Shown piece by piece: positions 12,801-22,440 of a stretch of DNA of 64,000 bases. The position numbers and the translations under genes are program-made. Position 1 is the first letter of the stretch, and each line of letters opens with the position of its first letter. Origin of the DNA: Phytoseiulus persimilis (Eukaryota; Arthropoda; Arachnida; Mesostigmata; Phytoseiidae); assembly GCA_037576195.1 (NCBI GenBank), contig CM075103.1:33316723-33380722 (forward strand). Reading direction: 5' to 3'. The notes beneath the pieces are model-generated. The model ran no database searches. It saw only the letters and a list, made by a program, of their open reading frames with translations, and was not told where the DNA came from.

Positions 12801-15800
12801 CGGTCGACTGAATGATTGGCACCGCTGGCCAAACACCCAGGCGCAGTCACAAACAGCGCGCGAACCACGCGCTCGGGATCGAGAGAGAGACGGCATGCAG
12901 CCGAGCCGAACCCGGAGTCGATCACACCAACCCGTCCGCCCGCGCCCGTCGGTCATCTGAGAGTCTGCGGCGCTGACAGAGCAATATCGGCGAGGATCGA
13001 GTTGCCCAGCGACAGAACCTTCAAAGTTTGAGCTGCTCGGAAGGATATCTATCCGAGTTGAGCGACGCCATGCGATCCTGGTGAGCTGTCCCATCCGCAC
13101 CGGCGCAATCGACAACGGAATCCCCCCCCTCCCCCTCTCCCACCTTCACCCCGTCCGTGCTGAACAGAGGCCGGTTGGCTAAAAAGTGACTCCGGATCAA
13201 AGTGCGTCCCACGTCTCCCTCGAATGACGCGACAGCTCAGTGGATTCGCGAAAGACTGCAAATGTGGATCCCAACGGAAGGGAACGTGCCGCTACTTGGC
13301 GGACGTTTTGAGCGAGTTGGTTCCTGGTACATTGTGTACTTTCCAGAGCTCTCTTGGCGATCGGTAACCACAACGCTGAAGCTGATCCCGCGACGTCCTC
13401 GCGCACCTGAAATCCCTCAATCAGTCCAGAGGCGATTTTCACCCTCCTTCCTCGCAGAGCAGGTGCTGTCGGAGACGAGAGAGGGAGGAGTGGATGGGGC
13501 CGAGAGATGGACAGGAGCGGTTCCGTGAAAAACTCTGACCGAGAGCTGGACAGAGGGAAGGAATAGACGCGAGCAAACGAGAGCGACGAGTGTTCTGTTA
13601 GCAGAGCTCGTAAAGCAGCTTTATTATCCCCCGTTCCGTTTTATATAGATGAAACAATGTGCCTGCCGCTTGGCTTTGCTCGCCGTCTTCCAGTCATGAG
13701 TGTCTGGACGAGAGGGGAGGAGGCGAGCGAGCGAGCGACCACTCCTTTGGTTCCTCACTAACCCTGCGTTGGCTGTGGCGCTTATTATAGGCGGCGAGGA
13801 TTATTTTCTCGTAAAGACCGTCGGCACACACAACCAGCTGAGGGAAAGCGGAGAGCCGAGCAGCGATCCGAATAAGGCGCAATGGAAAATTGCCTCTCCT
13901 CACTGTGACATTTTCTCTCACTGCTCACGATTCTCGCTTCTTCCTCTCGACTCGTGTCACTGGCCACCGATGAAGCTCGTTCCTCAGATCATTCACGCCG
14001 TGGGGAATCCTTCGCAGAATTCGCGACACAGGTCCAACTCGATCTGCTTGCTTTGTGCAGCAGCCACGGCCTATGAGCCTCACAGGTCGGGTCGGGGAGC
14101 CCAGTCGAATCTATGATGGTATTCTCTGTGAAAGCCACGTCGCGATGGGGCGGAAGTTTCAACAGGAACAGATTCTCATGAAAATGTGGATCGAAGTTAT
14201 TGGCTCGTGCGCGACCACGGCAACAATCTTGTTTTTTGAAAACTTCGATCCGATTGTCGGTAGCGGCTATGCTCCTAATTCCAGGAAATCCCAACATTCT
14301 TGATACTCGAACAGGTGAGCATCGAGTGGTGCTCATCGCCAGCTGTTTCGAGGACTCGTCGCCGGACAATGTCGGCTTCGAGCTCCCCAGCGGCGTTCCT
14401 GTCGGCAGTCAGACTTATGGGAGAAAAATCTCTAGAGTACATGGCTGGCCTCTCCGACAAACTTGGAGGAAACAAAGCCAAACTTCATCCTCGATGGACA
14501 TTCTGGACGTGTCAACCGATGCTTTTGCTTCTCTTCTTGGTTGCGTACATGCCGCGTCACATTGGTAGCGAGCTTACCATACATACTTTCCTTAATTCCA
14601 CTTCCGGAGCATGTTGAAAATCCGCCCTCTCTCTCCTTCGCGATTATTCGCATCAGCGGGAAGTGCTTCCATCAAACTCGCAGGCAATGATTTTTTCAAA
14701 AGCTCCGAGTCCAACGTGTCAAAAGTTCCAGCCTCTTTCGGGTTCGAATCAATTCCGTGGCGTCACGCGCTCACTATGTCCTCGAACCGGAACTCGACGC
14801 TTGCGCTAAGCGAACCGCAATTTCTCCTGTATCCGATAGATCGCAACGGGAACCACCCCAGTTGAGCGAGGTCTTGATTTGAGCGGAGAGCAAATGCAGG
14901 CGAAGACGCGGTTTGGTTTGAATTCTTTTCATTTCCCCTTCCTTGGAAACGTATCAGCTGCTCAGGAATGTCCACAATCGTTCGATGTTACGGGGGTTCC
15001 TGGAACGGAGGTATCGTTTCGCCTCTGCCGCGTTTTCCCATCATCCGACCCGTTCGGCAAAGTCCTGAAGCGAACTTCCAGGAGTTCCTTCGGAACAGGT
15101 CGTCGTAGTATATGGGACGATCATTTGACGTGGCGCGGCGGCAAAATACTCCCAATGACGGACTCGCCGACTGCTGGAGTCGAGAAGAGCTTCTGTCGTC
15201 CGGCCTCTTGGGAAATCACCCGCGTGTCGAGTGTCCTCTTCCCGGCTCGGGAATTGCTGCTTTCGGAGTGGCTTCTCCTCCTCTTTATCATCTTCTTCTC
15301 GGCTCCGGTGTCTGCAGGGCGGCCGCTCGGTCGATCTGTCCTCCTTTCTGCCTCCGCCGGTCCCTTAGTGTGTACTATCCTTTTTTCTCGGACTCCTGAT
15401 TTTGCTTTTCGATGTTTACCCTGATCACTGAATCTCTTCGAAAAGCAACTCGGTCGGAAACCTCCCCCCGGCCGGAACCGCTTTGCCGGACGGCCCTTCC
15501 GGGACCGAGCGGACGGAGAGTCAATTTATGCGGAATTCTTCTGTTTCTTGCGATAGACCTTCGATACGAATCGTCGACAGGTGAGCCGAAGATGCTCAGG
15601 ACTCGCTGCCGAAGAGGAGGTGTTCCGAGGTCGCGCCGTTCGGGCCCTCCGAATCATTCGAACTCGAAGGGAGGTCTTCGTCCTGAACTTTCGAGCGCTT
15701 GTCCCGACGAGGCCGTTCTTTGGGCTCAGGTGCGCACCGTTCAACATCGATGGACTCGACCCGGGTTTAAGAATGACTCACGGGCTCCGGGAGCAATTAC

Positions 15801-18800
15801 CCCTGAACCGATATGTTGTGGTGTGGCGGTCCTCGCTCCGTAGGCTGCAGCCCGATCGTTACGATGCAGGCTTTGGTGTGGTCCCTTGATGGGGAAATAT
15901 GTCTACCGCATTTATTTACTGGCCCAGATGTGTGGGGCAGCTTTGGCAGCGCGGGAGCTCTCTCGAACGGAGGATTCAATACGGTCGGCTCGTCATCCGA
16001 GCCCCCCCCCCCCCCCTCCCCCGGCCTCGGTCGTCACACCTCGACCGTTTCTCTGTCGTCAGCGTCGGTGGACGATATTTGTCACTGGACGTGCCGCCGG
16101 CCTCAGAAAGTCCTCAACTCCGTCTGTTTTGGTTCAATCGTCGACTCGAGCCTCTTCCGAGAGGGGAACGAGAACAAGTGGATGGCCGAGATAGCCTTAC
16201 TATGAGCCTGATGGATAGTCGATGTCCGGCCTAATTGCGTTACAGCCACCGGAACAAGCTCTAGCTGGCCGAACGCAGCCGCCGACTAGACAGTCGGTGG
16301 TAAGGCCCTCCTCCCTCTCCTCCGACTTTATCTCGCATTCGCTCGCGCCGGACAAATACCGGGATTAAGTCGCTGTTGGAGATTTTCTCTTCAGTCCGTG
16401 CTGTTGATTGACAATATCAGACGCCTACTGCGATCCCTTTTTGTGGCATTATGATTCCGTGGACGACGCGGCACCATTGGCCGTCAATCAATGAAACGCA
16501 TCCGTTCCCGCAGCGGTGCAGCTTTTCGATTTCAGGGAGAATCTGTGTTTTGTCGCCCGTGATCATTTCGAATCGGCCGACGAGAAATCCGGGCTGCGGC
16601 GCGGAATCGACACGCAAAACCGCCCGACATTACCGCTTCGGTCGCTTCGACTTCCCATCGAAAAGAGTGGACCTTGTTTCGAGGAGCTCGGAACCGCATC
16701 GACGACATGCTCGAGGCGGACACCGTTCCATAACGGCCAACAGCGGGCGATGCCAGACTGAGCACTGCAGGACAGGAGCGGCTTTGTTTGGTCATGTCCG
16801 AGAAGAGGAGCCAGCCCTCGAGAAGAGGAATCTTGCAGGATAGCCAGGTGAAGTATCTGGTGGTCGGTTCGTCTGCGGGACCGGCTATTGGAAATTCCTG
16901 AGTTCTTGCAATGCACCTCGAGGAATGCTTGTGGCCAACTTTGGACGTGGTCGGGCAAGATTAATGTTCGCCGGTCATCCTGTTGCTGCATCCGTGTCAC
17001 GTATTGTTCACGCATCTGCTTTGACGTTTCCTCATTGCTCGTCGCACCGCCGATGTCGGTCGCCTGGTTCTGGAGGCATGTCAAGAGTCATGCGACATGT
17101 AGGCATGCCTCTACCGGAACCCTCTTTCAGCGAATCTATTGAATGCCAACAGTCGGTTGTCCTCGGATCTTTCGGCGTTTAAGGCTAAATTGCCCGGAAT
17201 GCTTTCGAAGCGTTCGTTTCTCTCGCAAAGTCCCACTTGCCGGGCGGCCGGCCGCGCGGACGGGTGGGTCTGGCTTCTGCTCGGCTGCTCTGTTTCTTCC
17301 GTTCGGCCGCCGCCGCTCGGCTGCTCGCCCGCTATGATTCTGCTTCTGGGGAGGACAATGGGCTTTCTGTTGTTCCAGTTCAGGCGGTCAAAACTTTTTA
17401 ATGTCATGCACTTTACGTCCTTGTGGCCTATCGGACGAAAAGCGGGAGAGAATGGTGGAACGGCGCAGGACGGAATAAAGACTTTGCTGGGCCTGCCGCA
17501 ACGGCCTCTGTTAAGGGTTCGAACGAACACAAAACGAGAGATTAGCGGAGCTGTCAATTCATGGTGCGATATGCGCTTGCGAAATAGGGGAGCCAGAATC
17601 AGACGCGAAACAGTCGTGCGCGAGCGGACCCGCAAATCCGATGAACCATCTGAGGGTGGGCTGCCAGCGACCGGAATCGGGACCCTTCCGCTCTGGAACG
17701 TGGTTCCCGACACGAGACCACGCCCCGGCCTGCTCCTCCTCGCGGATGAAGGGAACCTGGGAAGATCTCCACCCCGTCTTCGGCGTGGTCACTGCAGCTA
17801 TCGCTCGAGCGGAGGCGTCAACAATCGCATCCTCAGCTAATTGCGCTGTGCGTAGATGCTATCGCAGTCTGTTGCAGGGATTCGCACATCCGACGTTTAT
17901 TTGGCGAACGTGTGTCGGAACAGAACATTGCAAGAGAGGAGGGAACAAGTGATAAAGAGGAACCCGCTGCACCGACGGGGATCGAGGAAAACTTGAGGGG
18001 GCCCGCCTGGGGGGGGGGAGCATTGGGCTTGAGAGCCGGGGGGCGTGAATGTGATCTTGCCAATAATTACTCGTATTGGACTTCGTTGACCAGCTGGCTT
18101 CGTGCTAGCCTTTCGTTCTGTTCCCCGGCTCCCATTCATCGCGGCTCCTCTCATCGCATCCTCCTCCACTTCGGATGGAAGAACGGATACATCTGTGTGT
18201 ATGTGCAGAAGGGAAGCAGAGGAGGAGATGCTACAGCAGGCGGGAGGCCGGCCGAGAACCCGCCTGCGCACAGGACCGAGCGGCGAACGAAAGCGACTAC
18301 CGATATCATCGATTCAAGAAGGCGCTGCTCCGGCTACTGCGCCGCTGCCGGCTTGCTACACCGCTACCTGGCCCCGCTGTTTCGCCAAACCCCGTTCCGC
18401 CAATGAGCATAAGCCTCGTCACCTACGACAGTTTCCTCTCTCCCGCGTCGATTGGCGTCGATATTCACGCAAATATTCGTTCTCATTCGCCGCTTCACTT
18501 TCGAAACGCTTGACCGGACTGCGGTTCCTACGAATCACAGCGTTCCCACTGCGATCAACTTCGAAGTTTTTCAGTAACTCGATCGCAACGGTCGGAAGCA
18601 TCGCTCACCCAGGGAGCCACAGGCTGTGGCCCACAGCTGCGGATCAAGGACTCGACCCATGCGGTCCGAATGTTTCATGGCAGATACGCTCACTTGATTC
18701 TCCACTTCCTGCGATTCGAGCTCTCGTATTCGCTTGTGACGGAGCTTGGCTGTCCCGAAGGGCTACCCCGGTCCTGACCGTTGGCCGTCTCCCACGATGC

Positions 18801-19254
18801 TTGTGTCTGATCTTTCTTCGTTTCAGCTGGGTAATTGAAAGCGATTTGGGGCGCGTATGTCAATCTGACTTCCTGGTGAGCCTTCATCTTCCTGTGAGTC
18901 GAGCGGAGAGATGGCAGTGGCCATAGCAGCGAAGGAGGGCCAGCAAGTGACCCGAAGGAAACACGGGGAAACGCCGCAATAGAAGAACATATCGCGGAGC
19001 GCTCTGACCGCGGATCGACGATGAACTCGGAGTTTTAAGTCGGTCGCCAGGACTCCGTGGACCTGCTTTCAAGCTCCCTTGGAAATGTCGTGAGAAAAAA
19101 GGAGAGTTTGGCAGCTCTGTGCGTTGAACGTTGGCGACGCTTCTGGAAATGATCCGCTGCTCCGGAACGCATGAATGCGGAGTCATGGCCAGCATGGGGG
19201 AGGGAGTAATCTACGGGGGCCGCATTCCAAATGATCCGCGCGAGTATCCATAGT
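9883..19254. other. Long non-coding stretch, no supported gene
   Basis: This 9.4-kb stretch is rich in CpG, GAGA/CTCT tracts and simple sequence, for example a C-run at 16002-16016 and a GATGAT/ATCATC palindromic patch at 11690-11725. Open frames up to 274 codons exist (18102-18926), but they are paired with antisense frames, are Arg/Ser/Pro-biased and show no domain. The composition would suit regulatory, 5' untranslated or intronic DNA of an arthropod gene. That is inference. Confidence 0.4.
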
Positions 19255-19256
19255 TA

Positions 19257-19807
19257 GGGCTGGGAGTTTGGCGCGGGGGAATTCACGGTGAATTCACGGC
19301 CGAGATTCACGGGCTCCGTGAGTCCTGCAAGGCGTTGTGGCTTCCGACTTTCAACCTACAGGAAAGAGGAGGAGAGCCAGGCTTCTGAAGTATTCCGCTA
19401 CCGGGGGTTGCGGACCGGCACGACGATATTGAATATTTAATGCAACAAGAGTAAATTGACCGGGCCGGACCTACCAGGCATCGGTTAGCGGGTCCTCAAT
19501 TTTCAGCTCCACACACTGACTGCTAATTATGATGAAGAAAATTGTTCTGATGAAAAAAAAAAAAAGAGTAAATTCGAAATTCTCCGCCGATATTCATTTC
19601 TACACTCACGTCGAATGACTGATACCGTGAGATGTTGAGTTACCGTGACAGCTGGCAGCGGAGAGCTCAGGAAGCTTCCCGAATGCGAGGCTTACCTCGT
19701 GATCGATATGACTGCGGGAGATATTCAGGAATCCGTGCATTCTGCGTAGAAGTTGCTGAACTCACGGCCGTGGCACGACCGTGAATGCCGCGCCAAACTC
19801 CCAGCCC
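19257..19807. mobile_element. MITE with 20-bp terminal inverted repeats and TA duplication
   Basis: The left end GGGCTGGGAGTTTGGCGCGG at 19257 is matched by its reverse complement ending at 19807, apart from an extra base near the inner edge. Both ends are flanked by TA (19255-19256 and 19808-19809), as in Tc1/mariner-type elements. Subterminal TTCACGG motifs recur inside both ends. The element is 551 bp and non-coding, so it is non-autonomous. Confidence 0.7.
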
Positions 19808-20012
19808 TATTCATGACTTCAAAGAGAATCAAAGGCAACAACTGGTTTACGTGGCTCTCAGTAGAGTGACGTCGCTTCAAGGCCTTTTGCTTACGAATGC
19901 AATCGATGAATTCGTTTTTTCTCATGCATAAGGTTCCGAGAGTCCAACAATTCGAGAAGTCCGGAACGAATATGCGAGACAAGAAGCTCAACGCCTCCCG
20001 ACCATAACAACC
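19808..20012 (+). pseudogene. Helitron helicase C-terminal fragment (motif VI)
   Basis: One plus-strand frame reads QRQQLVYVALSRV followed by TSLQGLLLT. This is the conserved C-terminal motif of Helitron Pif1-like helicases and matches QQQLVYVAMSRV in the Helentron at 61.2 kb. After an in-frame TAA the frame continues through a segment resembling the post-helicase linker (PTIREVRNEYA). The fragment is orphaned between a MITE and a LINE, with no other Helitron domains around it. Confidence 0.65.
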
Positions 20013-20022
20013 GATGTAAGAG

Positions 20023-21660
20023 AGATGCAACACGGTTTCCGGAAAGGAAAGAGAGGAGACGACTGCATCTGCATCCTCACATCTTCGATAGAGGCGGCCA
20101 GGCGGGAAAAAGCCAGACTAGTCACCTGCTTCCTGGATTGCGGGCCTATGATTATGATAGAATTGACGGAACTCGCCTGTGGGAGGTGCTGGAGAGAAAA
20201 GGAATGCCGAAAACCATACTGGAAATAATTCAGGGTCTGTATAGAGACGATGAGCTGACCCCACAATATGGCACCCATGTCCGAAACGATTTCAAGTGAA
20301 AAAGGACTCTGACAAGGATGTCCGTCGAGTTCAGTACTATTTATCATATACATATCCGACCTGGAAATAAGGCTGGAGCAAACCAAAGCTGGATACCGGC
20401 TCGTTGGCCGTGTGGCATAAACCAACGCCTTGGGTGCCACGCTAAGCTAGCAATCGCGGGTTCGATCCCCGGCCGGGACAACAAATTTCTTATGTGGTAA
20501 AAAGAGGATTTAATTTATATCAGAATTAAATCTGAACCATCTTAAGACCCAAGCCCACCGCCCGCAATGGGATTTGCGAGGCGATAGGGAGTGTCACTGA
20601 AGCAATACCGAAAGGTGATTCCGGGACACTTCTGAGGGCTGGCTGAGAGGTTCAGCCGAAAAAAAAAAAAAAAAAACCAAAGCTGGATTCAAGGTCAGGA
20701 CGAAACGAAACATCTTCGACCTACAACAACCTAAACACTTCAACATATGTGGCCTACTATTTTCCGATGACCTAGTGCTGATGACACAATCCATGAAAAA
20801 CATGGAGAGGTTATTGGAAGTTGTATCGGAATTCGGAGAAGAAATGGGACTCCGATAAAAGCGCGATTGTGGAATCTGCGAAAGTAAAAGACTCAAAGTC
20901 AGAGGAAACACTCCGAATACGGAACCAACTGATACCGTTACTCGACCGGTTAAATATACATAAGAATCACGCTCTGCAACGAGAAAAATCACCTCCAGGA
21001 ACGGGAAAAGATCCGGGAGGGAAAAGCAGAGAAAGTAATCAGACGAATGCTTGCCAAATCGCTGTGGAGATTCAACAGATCCGAAGTCACCAAGATCCAA
21101 CGGAAAAGCACAGCAGTTCCAGCACTAACATATGCAAACTCGGTTACAACCATGCCCGTCAAATTGCGGAAACGGCTCGAAAACCTGCAACGCGGAGCAG
21201 GTCGGTGGGCCCTGGGACAACCGAACGCGAACACCGCCGTCGAATTCATAGACGGAGAACTAGGATGGTCACCTTTCGAACCACGCGAAACGAAAGCGAA
21301 GCACCTGTACTCTGCCCTATTAAGCGAAATGAATGAAGCCAGGTGGCCAAAAGCGATCCATACCATGCTGGAGATCACGAAGACGGAAACCTCATTGAAG
21401 AAAAGAATCAACCAAGTTAAGAAACGATTCAAATGCCAGGAATTGAAAGATCAACCAGCGAGGCAAGGATGGGTCTCAGAAGCTACAAGAAAGATGTGGA
21501 GAGACGCTGAACAACAAGCTGGATAAGGAATGGCGACAGGGTATGTCGGAAAAGAAAACGCTTGGCCGATATCGCAATTTCAGAAAAACTCGAGGAATTA
21601 TCGAAAACATCTATGATAACAGTAGCGGCAGTCGACTGCTCGCGGATGCCAGAGCGTGAC
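20023..21660 (+). pseudogene. Non-LTR retrotransposon (LINE) reverse transcriptase, broken and SINE-split
   Basis: Fragments in successive frames give QHGFRKGKRGDDC (RT domain 2), AYDYDRIDGTRLWEVLE (DxxxAYD region), FIIYISDLEIRLEQTKAG, then GLLFSDDLVLM as the catalytic block (FSDD in place of YADD). The C-terminal region has YANSV and GELGWSPFEPRE followed by YDNSSGSRLLADARA near the stop at about 21655. The ORF1 and endonuclease regions are missing, so the copy is 5'-truncated, and several frameshifts break the frame. A SINE sits at 20395-20674. The C-terminal layout resembles LINEs I associate with ticks, which is inference from memory. Confidence 0.75.
20395..20674 (+). mobile_element. tRNA-derived SINE with poly(A) tail
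   Basis: The 5' part is tRNA-like. It has an A-box TGGCCGTGTGG (20405-20415) and a perfect B-box GGTTCGATCCC (20459-20469), the two internal promoter elements for RNA polymerase III. A tRNA-unrelated body follows and ends in an A-run (20659-20676). The 14-bp AACCAAAGCTGGAT flanks it on both sides (20381-20394 and 20675-20688), which is a target-site duplication. It interrupts the LINE reading frame just before the catalytic FSDD block. The tRNA part is degraded and lacks a foldable cloverleaf with a matching acceptor stem, so it is not counted as a tRNA gene. Confidence 0.85.
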
Positions 21661-22430
21661 TGATTCCCGCGTCCACAATCTGTAGTCTTCGGATGACGGC
21701 TCAGAGAAAGTTCAGGTAACCGGGAGCGTCGTTGAGCCTTGAATCGTCACATGTGCGCCGCTCAATAACGGCTTCTGAGCAGAAACGCACTCGTAAGTTG
21801 TTCGCGCACCGTTGGTGATTCGCGTGTTCAAGGAAGAGTTGTCCGATCAAAACGGAACTTTGGGTAGAGGAGTTTTTCGTGGATGAGCTGACTTCGGGGG
21901 ATCTTGTCAAGTGAACTGAACTGAGTCCTCTTCATCAGCGTTGGGAGGCCCTTCACCAACACCAGGAACTCTCACACTCCGCCGAACTCGAATAAGTATT
22001 GCCGAATCCCGGAATTTCTTCAAAACAGTCGACATACCCTGAAAACGACGTCACGTCCGGACGTCAATCATAAACGACTATTCTTCGATCACGGTGCAAA
22101 GATGGAATCGTGACTCGCAAGCACTGCATGACGGTTGAAAGTTCAACGTTGAATCATCGCTCTGGTTCGAAAGCAATCTCCCGCAGGATCTCCAGCTTAG
22201 GCGGGATTACATCGGAGGAGTTTCTTTTCCGAAGGATTCTATCACGAACAAAGCTGTCGCCGTGAGGATTTCGACGGCAGCGGTGGTGGACGGAAAAAAG
22301 AAGGCGGCGGCGACGATCGCCGCCGGAGAAAGTTGGCCCGGCGCGCTGCAGGTTCTTACTCATGGGCAACGGCTTGTGGAATCCAGCCTGTTCGTCGCGA
22401 GGAGTGCCTGTCCCTCAGCGAAGTAATCCA
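21661..22430. other. Non-coding stretch, no supported gene
   Basis: Only short frames are present, with no domain. The stretch ends in an A-run (22429-22440) into which the Helentron-like element at 22441 is inserted. Confidence 0.4.
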
Positions 22431-22440
22431 AAAAAAAAAA

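Noticed and set aside
17111-17840. Overlapping 233- and 200-codon frames on opposite strands
   Set aside because: Both cannot be expected to code, and neither shows a domain. The C/G-rich composition lowers stop frequency.
18102-18926. 274-codon plus-strand frame
   Set aside because: Composition is Arg/Ser/Pro-rich and follows local base bias. No domain is seen, and short overlapping frames exist on both strands.
20395-20480. Functional tRNA gene
   Set aside because: A and B boxes are present, but the acceptor stem and cloverleaf do not close, and the poly(A) tail and target duplication show a SINE.
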